Assembly: GCA_005887895.1 (NCBI GenBank)
Contig: VBPC01000158.1
Location: 1-43,126, forward strand
DNA: 43,126 nt
Reading direction: 5' to 3'
From: Candidatus Rokuibacteriota bacterium
GTDB taxonomy: Bacteria > Methylomirabilota > Methylomirabilia > Rokubacteriales > CSP1-6
Part shown: positions 36,458 through 43,126 of the stretch, one piece after another
Layout of the letters: each line of letters begins with the position of its first letter
Position numbering within the stretch: position 1 is the stretch's first letter
Program-made: the position numbers and the translations under genes
Notes under the pieces: generated by a model
The model's input: only the letters and a program-made list of their open reading frames with translations
Databases searched by the model: none
What the model was told of the DNA's origin: nothing

Positions 36458-36822
36458 GAGCGCCCGACCTCGACGCCCTGCCGGCCATCCCGCGCGATCC
36501 CGGGGGCCCCGTGTTCCGCGCGCCGTGGGAGGCGCAGGCCTTCGCCATGGCCGTGATGCTCCACGAGCGCGGCCACTTCACGTGGAAGGAGTGGGCGGGC
36601 CGGCTGGCCGAGGAGATCGCCGCGGCGCGCGCGCGCGGCGAGCGCGACGACGGCCGCCGCTACTACCACTACTGGCTGGCGGCGCTCGAGAAGCTGGTGG
36701 CCGACAAGCGCATCGTGCTGGCCGACGAGCTGCGCGAGCGCCGCGACGCCTGGGACGCCGCCGCCCGGGCGACCCCCCACGGCCAGCCTATTGTCTTAGG
36801 GGGCCACGAGAGGGCCCCCTAA
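36454..36822 (+). CDS. Nitrile hydratase accessory/activator protein
   Basis: 122 residues resembling the N-terminal helical part of the beta subunit: GGPVFRAPWEAQAFAMAVML, FTWKEWAGRLAEEI and YYHYWLAALEKLVADK. Small proteins of this type bind the alpha subunit and help insert cobalt. The final residues (VLGGHERAP and the TAA stop) are encoded by hairpin 1 of the composite repeat, so the native C-terminus has been replaced or extended by the repeat. Confidence 0.88.
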   Translation: MRAPDLDALPAIPRDPGGPVFRAPWEAQAFAMAVMLHERGHFTWKEWAGRLAEEIAAARARGERDDGRRYYHYWLAALEKLVADKRIVLADELRERRDAWDAAARATPHGQPIVLGGHERAP

Positions 36823-36867
36823 GACCCCCCAATGTTGTTCGTCGCGCCCCGGCGGAGCCGTGGCGCG
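36793..36867 (+). repeat. Composite two-hairpin repeat, locus 4 (plus orientation, diverged stem)
   Basis: Hairpin 1 has a longer 13-bp perfect stem, GTCTTAGGGGGCC/GGCCCCCTAAGAC (36793-36825), and loop ACGAGAG, which keeps CGA at loop positions 2-4. A 17-nt spacer with CCCCCAATG follows. Hairpin 2 (36843-36867) has stem CGCGCC/GGCGCG around the invariant CCGGCGGAGCCGT. Changes on both arms compensate each other. It overlaps the last nine codons and the stop of the accessory gene. Confidence 0.88.
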
Positions 36868-36898
36868 CCTCTGTTCCCGACGTACGACGGAGGTTCGC

Positions 36899-37231
36899 AT
36901 GCTCGGCAGAACGTGGCTGTCCATGATCGCGCTGACGATCGGTCTCGTGCTCGGCGCCGGGACGAGCGGGCTCACCCAGCAACCGCCCCCGACGGCACCG
37001 CCGACCGCGCCACCGCCGGGCGGTCCCCGGCCGGCGATGGGGCGGCATCCCCACATCACGCGCGCCGCCGGGGCGCTGCGGAACGCCGCGCGGCAGCTCG
37101 GCGAGGCCGCGCACGACTACGGCGGGCATCGCGCCCGGGCGCTGGAGCTGGTGAGGCAGGCCGAGGGCGAGCTGCGGGAGGCGATCGCCTACGCCAGGGC
37201 GCATCCCGGGGAGTTCAACGAGCCGAAGTAG
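36899..37231 (+). CDS. Small exported protein of unknown function
   Basis: 110 residues from ATG 36899, with ACGGAGG 5 nt upstream. It has a signal peptide (LGRTWLSMIALTIGLVLGAG), then a Pro/Thr-rich linker, then a helical region (ITRAAGALRNAARQLGEAAH; LELVRQAEGELREAIAYA) of heptad character. This is like small periplasmic helical proteins; no family can be named. Its 3' end overlaps the convergent fpg gene by 17 bases. Confidence 0.7.
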   Translation: MLGRTWLSMIALTIGLVLGAGTSGLTQQPPPTAPPTAPPPGGPRPAMGRHPHITRAAGALRNAARQLGEAAHDYGGHRARALELVRQAEGELREAIAYARAHPGEFNEPK

Positions 37232-38126
37232 GCCGCCGCCGCTCCTCCCACTCGTCGAGCGTCTTCGGCCAGTCGGAATGGAGCAGCCGCGAGAGCGAGC
37301 GGTCGGCGAGCATCCGGTCGCCGGTCTGGCAGCGCGCGCAGTAGTTCGTCTCGTTCTCGGCGTAGACGATGCGCTGCACCGGCGCCCCGCACGCCGGGCA
37401 CGGCTTGCCGTAGCGCCCATGCACCGCCATCTCGGACCGGAACGCCGTCACGCCCTCCGGAAAGCCCTCGCCCGCCTCCTGCCGCAACCGCTCGATCCAC
37501 TCGGTCAGCACGGCGCGCGTGGCCTCCCACAGGCGCCGGGTCTCGTCCGCGTCGAGGGCCTGCGTCTGCTTCACCGGCGACAGCCGCGCGCGGTGGAGGA
37601 TCTCGTCGGAGTAGGCGTTGCCGATGCCGCTGAAGACGCGCGGGTCGGTCAACGTGCGCTTGAGCGTGTGGTTCTCGGCGACGAGCGCCCGGCCGAACGC
37701 CGCGAGGTCGGCGTCCAGCACTTCGAGGCCGCCGGGGTCGAGCGCCCGCAGCGCCGCCTCGCCGCGCACCGCCTCCAGCGACGCGCGCCGTTTCGTGCCC
37801 GCCTCGGTCATCAGCAGCGTGCCGGTCGAGAAGTCGAACGCGGCCAGGCCGATCTTGCCGGGCGGCTTGGCCCCCGCCGCGCGCCACTGCAGCCGTCCGG
37901 CGATCATGAGATGGATCACCAGGAACAGCTCGTCCTCGAGCGCGATGACGATCCGCTTGCCGAGCCGGCGCAGGCCGACCACGCGTCGGCCGGTCAGCGC
38001 GTTCAGCGGCGGATCGACCGAGCGCAGGAGGAACGGCGTGAGCAGGCGCACGCGCTGCAGGGTCGCGCCGGCGATGCGGCGCTCCAGCGCCTCGATGTAC
38101 ACGGTGACGTCGGGCAGCTCCGGCAA
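37215..38126 (-). CDS. Fpg/Nei-family DNA glycosylase (formamidopyrimidine-DNA glycosylase)
   Basis: 303 residues. The enzyme cuts oxidised purines from DNA and nicks the backbone (base excision repair). The start is TTG 38126, giving M-PELPDVTVYIE: after Met removal the N-terminal Pro is the nucleophile and the following Glu is catalytic. The conserved Lys of the beta-F/alpha helix region lies in LTDPRVFSGIGNAYSDEIL, and a C4 zinc finger, CPACGAPVQ...CARCQTGDR, closes the DNA-binding end. Longer frames start inside the acetyltransferase gene and are rejected. It is worth noting beside the broken uvrA. Confidence 0.92.
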   Translation of the reverse strand: MPELPDVTVYIEALERRIAGATLQRVRLLTPFLLRSVDPPLNALTGRRVVGLRRLGKRIVIALEDELFLVIHLMIAGRLQWRAAGAKPPGKIGLAAFDFSTGTLLMTEAGTKRRASLEAVRGEAALRALDPGGLEVLDADLAAFGRALVAENHTLKRTLTDPRVFSGIGNAYSDEILHRARLSPVKQTQALDADETRRLWEATRAVLTEWIERLRQEAGEGFPEGVTAFRSEMAVHGRYGKPCPACGAPVQRIVYAENETNYCARCQTGDRMLADRSLSRLLHSDWPKTLDEWEERRRPTSAR

Positions 38127-38131
38127 CGCGG

Positions 38132-38647
38132 TTACGGCCGGATGAGGACGTACAGCAGGCGATCGATCGTGCGGCCGTCCTTGATCACGGCCAGGCGTCC
38201 GCGGCTCTCCAGCGTGTAGCCTGCCTTCTCCAGCACGCGCGCGGAGGCCGAATTCCACTCGAAGACGCCGGCCGTGAGGCGGCACACATCGAAGGTCGCG
38301 AACGCGTACTCCGTCGTCGCCCTCAGCGCCTCGGTGGCGATGCCGCGACCCCAGAACGGCTCGCCGAGCCAGTAGCCGACCTCGGCCGAGCGCCGAAAGA
38401 CGTCCTCGCCGAGCTCGAGCCCGATACCGCCGACCGCGGCGCCGTCGACGACGATCGCGAAGTTGCACGGCGGCGTCTCTGCGCTCGCGCGGGCGATCCA
38501 CGCATCGGCGTCGCCGGCGGTGTAGGGATAGGGAAAGCGGTCGCGCAGGTTGCGCGAGATGTTCCGGTTGTTCGCGTGGCGGACGAGCGAGGCCTGGTCG
38601 CCCACGCGCCAGGGCCGCAGCGTGCCGCGCTCCAGTTTCAGCTCCAT
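38132..38647 (-). CDS. GNAT acetyltransferase, RimJ/RimL type
   Basis: 171 residues from ATG 38647 (MELKLERGTLRPW). The acetyl-CoA site is seen in GYWLGEPFWGRGIATEALRA, and the end of the fold in WNSASARVLEKAGYTLESRGR. Members acetylate N-terminal amines of proteins or small amines. It lies five bases from the fpg start on the same strand and is likely in the same transcript. Confidence 0.9.
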   Translation of the reverse strand: MELKLERGTLRPWRVGDQASLVRHANNRNISRNLRDRFPYPYTAGDADAWIARASAETPPCNFAIVVDGAAVGGIGLELGEDVFRRSAEVGYWLGEPFWGRGIATEALRATTEYAFATFDVCRLTAGVFEWNSASARVLEKAGYTLESRGRLAVIKDGRTIDRLLYVLIRP

Positions 38648-38649
38648 CC

Positions 38650-38886
38650 CTATCGCTGGCCTGGCATCCCGACCTTGGAGTTGTCGATGAGGCCGATGAT
38701 GTTGCCGTCGGGATCGTTCAGCGTGACAAGGCGGCCGGGCGGGAACCACACGCCGGTGCCGCCGCGGCCGGTGCCCGGCTTCGACGTCGAGAGAATGAGA
38801 TAGGCGTGCTCGTCGAACTTGAAATATGGCGCATCGTAGGGCGTCGGCTCGACGCCCAGCAGTCGCGCGATCCGTCGTGCGCGCAC
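38650..38886 (-). pseudogene. Glyoxalase/VOC-family half-length fragment
   Basis: 78 residues from GTG 38886. APYFKFDEHAYLILSTSKPG and VWFPPGRLVTLNDPDGNIIG are the middle and last strands of a vicinal-oxygen-chelate module, with the usual DPDGN turn. A full VOC protein has about 120 residues and begins with a strand-helix unit that is missing here. The gene begins directly after the molybdopterin enzyme stop, so the 5' part seems lost. It could still be a functional single module, but a remnant is more likely. Confidence 0.55.
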
Positions 38887-38888
38887 GC

Positions 38889-40907
38889 TCAGCTCGCCTC
38901 CACCTGCACGCGCGCCTCGAACTGGGCCTGGCCGCCGGAGAAGCCGAAGACGTCGACCGCGGCGTCGGGAATCGCCGCCTCGCCCGCGGTGAGGTCGTTG
39001 AGGCCGGACCAGCCGTCACGCATCCACACGGTGCCGGCCGGGATGCGGACGGTCACGTGGGCGCGCGCCGCCATGGCGCCGCGCTCGTTCACGATACGGA
39101 TCGGGCCGCCGTCGGCGATGCCGCGCCGGGCGGCGTCGGCCGGCGAGATCCACAGCGCCGGCTCCGGGTCGGCCTTGGCCAGCGTCGGCAGCGCGCGGCC
39201 GTGATCGTAGAAGCCGTGGAAGTGCGTCAGGGTGCGCCCCTGGCGCAGCGAGAGCGGGTAGGGCGAGTCGGCCGCCGGCTCGTGCACGGGCAGCGGCGGC
39301 AGGCCGAGCTCCTTCGCGCGCTCGGAGTAGAACTCGATCCGGCCGGAGGGCGTCGGGAACCTCAGGTCGGGATGGGCGACGTGCGACACGCGCAGCGCGC
39401 GCAGGCCGCCCTCGGCGGCGAGCGCGGCGACGGTGGCGTGGCCGGTCGCCGGATGATCGAGGATCGCGTCGAGCGCGTCGGTGTCGCGCGCCCACGGAAA
39501 GAAGTCGGCGACGCCGAGCCGGCGCGCCAGCTCACGCAGGACCCAGGCGATCGGTCGCGTCTGGCCGGGCGCCTCCAGCGCCTGCGGCATCAGGTAGAGG
39601 TGCGTGTTCGTGCTCTTGCAGCCGATCTCCTCGAGCCAGGCCGTGGCCGGCAGGACGACGTCGGCGAACCGCCGCGCGGTGTCGTTGAGGAAGAGATCGT
39701 AGGCGACGACCAGATCCTGCCGGGCCAGGCCTTCCGCCACGCGGCGGGCGTCGGCGAACGACGACAGCATGTCGGTGCCGAACAGCAGCATGGCCCGCAG
39801 CCGGCCGTCGCGCATCGACTCGGTGATCCGCGGCATCTGGTTCGGGATCCACGGGCCGGGCCCGCGGCGCTCCTCGGCCGCGATGCTGGCCAGCCCCTGG
39901 CCGTGGACGGCCGCGCCGTGGCGCGGGCCGAGGCCGCCGCCGGGGACGCCGACGTTGCCGGTCAGCGCGGGCAGGCAGCCGATCGCCCGGCCGGCCGTCC
40001 AGCCGTTGGCGCCCTTGTGCATGCTGCTGCCGCCCAGCACGATCATCGCCGGCCGCGTCGTCGCATACAGCCGGGCCAGCGCGACGATCCGCTCGGCCGG
40101 AACGCCGGTGATCGGCGCCGCCCAGTCGGGCGTGTGCGAGGCGACGTGCGCGCGCAGGGCGTCGAAGCCCAGCGTGTGGCCGGCCACGAACTCGCGATCC
40201 CACCGGCCCTCGGCGACGATCACGTGCATCAGCGCCAGCGCCAGCGCGGCGTCGCTGCCCGGCCGCACGAGGACGACCTCGTCCGACTGCGCGGCCGCCT
40301 CCGTCTCGCGCACGTCGAGCGTGACGACGCGCGCCCCGCGGCGCCGGGCCGCCGTCAGGTGGCGCGCGGTGTTCGGCTGCGAGGCGAGGTTGGCGCCCCA
40401 CAGGAGGATCAGCCCGGCGTGGGCGCCCAGGTCCTCCTTCGTGTTGACCTCCAGCACGCCGGTGAGGCCGAGGCCGAAGCCGCCGAGACCCCAGCAGATC
40501 ATCGTGGGATTCCACCACTGGCAGCCCCACAGGTTGGCGAACCGGCGCAGCAGCTGCGAGGCGACCCGCGTGCCGTAGTTGTTGGCGAACACGCCGTGCC
40601 CCGCCCACACGCCGACGGCCTCGGCGCCCGCCGCCCGCAGCCGGGCGGCGATCAGGTCGAGCGCGTCGTCCCACGTCGCCGGCTGCCACGCGCCGTCGCG
40701 CCGCGCGCGCACGAGCGGATGGAGCAGGCGGGCGGCGTTGCCGACGATCTCGCGCGAGGCGTGGCCGCGCACGCAGAGGAAGCCCCGGCTGTCGGGGTTG
40801 TCGGGGTCGCCGGCCACGCCGACCAGCCGCCCATCCTCGACGTCCACGAGCATGCCGCAGAGGGTGGGATGGCAGTTCATCGGACACATCGTGCGGACGC
40901 GGGTCAT
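38889..40907 (-). CDS. Molybdopterin-dependent oxidoreductase, formate-dehydrogenase/DMSO-reductase family
   Basis: 672 residues, one subunit. The N-terminal 4Fe-4S site has Cys in MCPMNCHPTLCGML and FLCVRGHA. The Mo ligand is probably the Cys of TMICWGLGGFGLG, coded TGC, not UGA. Molybdopterin contacts include LLWGANLASQPNTAR, PALTGNVGVPGGG and the C-terminal TLTHFHGFYDHG. There is no Tat signal, so it is cytoplasmic. No electron-transfer partner subunit lies next to it. The start at 40907 is shared with a divergent gene 20 bp away. The reaction is not fixed by sequence. Confidence 0.92.
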   Translation of the reverse strand: MTRVRTMCPMNCHPTLCGMLVDVEDGRLVGVAGDPDNPDSRGFLCVRGHASREIVGNAARLLHPLVRARRDGAWQPATWDDALDLIAARLRAAGAEAVGVWAGHGVFANNYGTRVASQLLRRFANLWGCQWWNPTMICWGLGGFGLGLTGVLEVNTKEDLGAHAGLILLWGANLASQPNTARHLTAARRRGARVVTLDVRETEAAAQSDEVVLVRPGSDAALALALMHVIVAEGRWDREFVAGHTLGFDALRAHVASHTPDWAAPITGVPAERIVALARLYATTRPAMIVLGGSSMHKGANGWTAGRAIGCLPALTGNVGVPGGGLGPRHGAAVHGQGLASIAAEERRGPGPWIPNQMPRITESMRDGRLRAMLLFGTDMLSSFADARRVAEGLARQDLVVAYDLFLNDTARRFADVVLPATAWLEEIGCKSTNTHLYLMPQALEAPGQTRPIAWVLRELARRLGVADFFPWARDTDALDAILDHPATGHATVAALAAEGGLRALRVSHVAHPDLRFPTPSGRIEFYSERAKELGLPPLPVHEPAADSPYPLSLRQGRTLTHFHGFYDHGRALPTLAKADPEPALWISPADAARRGIADGGPIRIVNERGAMAARAHVTVRIPAGTVWMRDGWSGLNDLTAGEAAIPDAAVDVFGFSGGQAQFEARVQVEAS

Positions 40908-40914
40908 GGCGCGG

Positions 40915-40920
40915 TACAGT
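40915..40920 (+). promoter_or_regulatory. -10 box TACAGT, leaderless promoter of the HAD gene
   Basis: TACAGT ends 7 nt before ATG 40928; no ribosome binding site. It sits exactly midway between two divergent starts (7 nt from 40907 on the minus strand), the same geometry as at 34000, but the minus reading ACTGTA does not fit TAnnnT. Confidence 0.5.
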
Positions 40921-40927
40921 CTCCCGC

Positions 40928-41641
40928 ATGGACTTTACCGCGATCAAGGCGCTGACGTTCGACGTGTTCGGAACGGTGGTGGACTGGCGCCGCAGCCTCA
41001 TCCGCGAGGGCCAGGAGCTGGGCCGCGCGCGCGGGCTCACGGTGGACTGGGCGCAGTTCGCCGACGCCTGGCGCGGGCTGTACCAGCCGATGCTGGAGCG
41101 CGTGCGCAGACGAGACGTGCCGTGGACGAAGCTGGACGACCTGCATCGCATGGCGCTCGATCGCCTGCTCACGGAGTTCCGGATCACCGGGCTCGCCGAG
41201 GGGGAGGTCGATCACCTGAACCGCGCGTGGCACCGGCTCGATCCATGGCCGGACGCGGTCGCCGGCCTCGCCCGGCTCAAGCGCAGGTTCGTGCTGGCGA
41301 CGCTTTCGAACGGCAACGTCGCCCTGCTCGTCGACATGGCCCGCCGCGCCGGGCTGCCGTGGGACGCGGTGCTCGGCGCCGAGGTCGCGCGTCACTACAA
41401 GCCGCAGACCCAGGCCTACCTGACGACGGCCGCGCTGCTGGGGCTCGAGCCCGCCCAGTGCATGATGGTCGCCGCTCACAACGGTGACCTCGCGGCGGCG
41501 AGCGGTCTCGGCTTCCGCACGGCATTCGTGGCGCGGCCGACCGAGCACGGCCCCGGCCAGAAGACGGACCTGGCGGCCGAGCGCGCGTGGGACGTCGTCG
41601 CCGACAGCTTCATCGACCTCGCGGCCCGGCTCGGCTGCTGA
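40928..41641 (+). CDS. Haloacid dehalogenase type II (HAD superfamily)
   Basis: 237 residues. The nucleophile Asp is in LTFDVFGTVVDWR, motif II in LATLSNGN, motif III Lys in ARHYKPQTQAY and the acidic motif in MMVAAHNGDLAAA. This fits L-2-haloacid dehalogenase, which hydrolyses 2-haloacids to hydroxy acids. Paralogues can be phosphatases, but the alpha-helical cap and the VFGTVVDWR text favour the dehalogenase group. The mRNA is probably leaderless. Confidence 0.9.
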   Translation: MDFTAIKALTFDVFGTVVDWRRSLIREGQELGRARGLTVDWAQFADAWRGLYQPMLERVRRRDVPWTKLDDLHRMALDRLLTEFRITGLAEGEVDHLNRAWHRLDPWPDAVAGLARLKRRFVLATLSNGNVALLVDMARRAGLPWDAVLGAEVARHYKPQTQAYLTTAALLGLEPAQCMMVAAHNGDLAAASGLGFRTAFVARPTEHGPGQKTDLAAERAWDVVADSFIDLAARLGC

Positions 41642-41644
41642 CGC

Positions 41645-42310
41645 TTGGCGCCGATCATCGGCGGCCTGCTGGCCGTCGCGCTCGCGGCGATCGTGCTGGC
41701 GCGGCGTCCCCGGGGGCGCGCCAGCCGCGCGTTCGTCGCCTTCGCGGCGGCGTTCGCGCTGTGGAACTTCGGCGTCTATCAGTTTCGCGCGGCGCCCGAC
41801 GCCGATCTCGCGCAGCGCTGGGAGGTCGCCGTGTACATCGCGCTGTTCGCAGCCCCCGCCCTCTACTATCATCTCGTGCACGCGGTGGCCGGCGTCCCCG
41901 AGGGCCGCGCCTCGATCGTGGTGTACGCCGGCTCGATCGCCGCCGCGCTGGCGGCGGCGATGCGCTTCGACCTCTTCGTCAGCGAGGTCAGGCGGGCGCC
42001 CGAGGGCTGGGTGCCGCTGGGCGGGCCGCTGGCCATCGTCTGGTTCGTCTTCACGCTCGGCGTGACGGTCGCGACGTTCCGCCCCCTCGTGCTGGCCCGC
42101 CGGCGCCGCCCGCCGGAACGGGCGTCGCGTCCCATCACGCTGCTCCTGCTGGCCACGGCGATCCGCCTGGCGAGCCCGCTCGTGAGCTTCGCCGGTGTCC
42201 TCCTGGTCCGGTCGGGCGTGCTCGACGCCGCGCTGCCGCCGATCGTGGTCGGCGCCACGCTGGTGGTCGTCTGCCTGGCCGGCGTCGCGACGCTGGACAC
42301 CGAGTCGTAG
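41645..42310 (+). CDS. Membrane protein like the N-terminal 7TM region of sensor kinases
   Basis: 221 residues from TTG 41645, with six to seven hydrophobic helices (for instance IIGGLLAVALAAIVLA, VAVYIALFAAPALYYHLVHA, IVWFVFTLGVTVATF). The ALWNFGVYQFRAAPD stretch and overall pattern are like the 7TM sensor region of some histidine kinases, but there is no kinase domain. It may be a free sensor or a truncated kinase. The TAG stop is part of the -10 box of the next gene. Confidence 0.6.
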   Translation: MAPIIGGLLAVALAAIVLARRPRGRASRAFVAFAAAFALWNFGVYQFRAAPDADLAQRWEVAVYIALFAAPALYYHLVHAVAGVPEGRASIVVYAGSIAAALAAAMRFDLFVSEVRRAPEGWVPLGGPLAIVWFVFTLGVTVATFRPLVLARRRRPPERASRPITLLLLATAIRLASPLVSFAGVLLVRSGVLDAALPPIVVGATLVVVCLAGVATLDTES

Positions 42311-42313
42311 AAT
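42308..42313 (+). promoter_or_regulatory. -10 box TAGAAT, leaderless promoter of the nitroreductase
   Basis: TAGAAT ends 7 nt before ATG 42321. The TAG of the box is also the stop codon of the membrane-protein gene. No ribosome binding site. Confidence 0.5.
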
Positions 42314-42320
42314 CGTGGCG

Positions 42321-42815
42321 ATGGACGCCTACCGGGCCGCGATCGACAAGCGCGACCAGCGCGCCTTTCTGCCCACGCCGATTCCCGAGGAATCGTTGCG
42401 GCGCATCCTGCAGGCCGGGCGCATGAGCGGCAGCTCCAAGAACCGCGAGCCCAACCGCTTCGTGGTCGTGCGTGACCGCCGACGGGTGGCGGCGGTGGCC
42501 GCGCTCGGCTCCCAGGCCCGCTGGGTGGCCGGCGCCGCCGTCGTCATCGTGCTCGTCCAGACCGAGCGGCACGAGTTCGACGCCGGGCGCTGCGCGCAGA
42601 ACATGATGGTCGCCGCCTGGGGCGACGGCATCGGCTCCTGCCCTGCGCATGTGGCCGAAGCGGAGCTGGGCGCGCTGCTCGGCGTGCCGGCCGACCTCCA
42701 CGTCAACCGCCTGATCGCGTTCGGCTACATCGACCCCGCGCGGACGGCGCCGCCCCGCGGCGTGGCACGGCGGCGGCGGTCACTCGACGAGCTCACCCAT
42801 CACGAAGGCTGGTGA
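42321..42815 (+). CDS. Nitroreductase-family flavoprotein
   Basis: 164 residues. FMN contacts appear in AIDKRDQRAFLP and AGRMSGSSKNREPNRFVVVRD. Later NMMVAAWGDGIGSCPAHVAE and the closing IAFGYIDPAR are typical. The family reduces nitro, quinone or enal groups with NAD(P)H. The protein is at the short end of the family range (usually 170-220), with a slightly trimmed centre but no broken motif. Confidence 0.88.
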   Translation: MDAYRAAIDKRDQRAFLPTPIPEESLRRILQAGRMSGSSKNREPNRFVVVRDRRRVAAVAALGSQARWVAGAAVVIVLVQTERHEFDAGRCAQNMMVAAWGDGIGSCPAHVAEAELGALLGVPADLHVNRLIAFGYIDPARTAPPRGVARRRRSLDELTHHEGW

Positions 42816-42852
42816 TCCTGTGAACGAGATCCGGAAGGCGGACCCTCTCTAG

Positions 42853-43126
42853 GTGCCCAGGCCCGTCCCGCCCGTCGCCAAGAAAGTCCCCAAGGTCACC
42901 GTCATCCACGGCGACATGCTCCAGGACGACTACGCCTGGCTGCGCGAGAAGGACTCGCCCGACGTCATCGCGTATCTCGAAGCCGAGAACGCCTACGCCG
43001 AGGCGCTGACCAAGCCGGGCGCCGCCTTCCAGGAGGCGCTCTACCGCGAGATGCTGGCCCGCATCAAGGAAGACGACCAGAGCGTGCCGTACCCCTTCGG
43101 CGGCTGGCTCTACTACACGCGCACGG
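42853..43126 (+). CDS. Prolyl oligopeptidase-family protease (oligopeptidase B-like), N-terminal part
   Basis: The first 91 codons, cut by the window end. GTG 42853 opens MPRPVPPVAKKVPKVTVIHG; then DDYAWLREKDSPDVIAYLEAE and MLARIKEDDQSVPYPFGGW plus LYYTRT. This matches the start of the beta-propeller domain of S9 serine peptidases of the protease II group, which cut after basic residues. The catalytic domain is outside the window. AAGG lies upstream at about 42835, rather far from the start. Confidence 0.85.
   Translation, partial: MPRPVPPVAKKVPKVTVIHGDMLQDDYAWLREKDSPDVIAYLEAENAYAEALTKPGAAFQEALYREMLARIKEDDQSVPYPFGGWLYYTRT

Noticed and set aside
40460..40510. Selenocysteine in the molybdopterin oxidoreductase
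   Set aside because: The probable Mo-ligand codon is TGC on the coding strand and the frame has no internal TGA.

Overview
This is a GC-rich bacterial contig, about 70% GC by eye. It has densely packed genes on both strands and many ATGA-type or CTGA-type overlaps. The gene content points to a soil or sediment heterotroph of the Rokubacteria/Methylomirabilota kind: a multi-GAF hybrid histidine kinase, an F420-type LLM oxidoreductase, TauD/TfdA dioxygenases, a cyclase-family hydrolase, class III transaminases and CoA-ester enzymes. This placement is inference from gene style only; there is no rRNA or marker gene to test it. No tRNA, rRNA, CRISPR array, transposase or phage gene was seen.

Layout. 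1-3130: the 3' part of uvrA, broken by two internal deletions, then pyruvate kinase. 3127-11686: a giant membrane sensor kinase with about 13 GAF domains plus HisKA, HATPase and receiver domains, broken by one frameshift near 9035. 11715-14260: a PaaG-like crotonase, a glutaredoxin-DinB fusion with an in-frame UGA at the redox-active position, and an LLM oxidoreductase. 14267-19951: an internally duplicated membrane protein, a SUMF1-like protein, an aminotransferase, a degenerate ThDP-enzyme homologue, and a secreted sulfurtransferase carrying a perfect 420-bp tandem duplication. 19929-24088: an amidohydrolase, a KAS III fused to an unknown N-terminal domain, and a second in-frame-UGA gene, a two-thioredoxin-fold oxidoreductase with a U-P-Y-C active site. 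24125-29868: a cyclotransferase, a transaminase, a DCC protein, a thioesterase, a PrpB-like lyase, a dioxygenase and a cyclase. 30079-36822: a DUF1932 dehydrogenase, a second dioxygenase, a DJ-1/isonitrile-hydratase-like protein, a GSA-type aminotransferase, an enolase-superfamily enzyme, and a cobalt-type nitrile hydratase (alpha, beta, accessory). 36899-43126: a small secreted protein, Fpg, an acetyltransferase, a glyoxalase fragment, a molybdopterin oxidoreductase, a HAD dehalogenase, a 7TM-like membrane protein, a nitroreductase and the start of an oligopeptidase.

Four things stand out. (1) Two thioredoxin-fold genes each have UGA exactly where the first redox-active Cys should be, and each has a SECIS-like hairpin 10-11 nt downstream, so both are probable selenoproteins that a standard gene caller would split or truncate. 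(2) A composite intergenic repeat made of two hairpins with a 16-nt spacer occurs at four loci; its stems covary while its loops stay fixed. (3) A TAnnnT box lies only 6-7 nt before several start codons, implying leaderless transcripts; at 34000-34006 one symmetric box serves two divergent genes. (4) Two downstream genes appear to start at CTG overlapping the upstream TGA stop.

The window also has several scars (two in uvrA, one in the kinase, a truncated membrane-protein remnant, a half-length glyoxalase). These may be real decay or metagenome-assembly errors; raw reads would decide.
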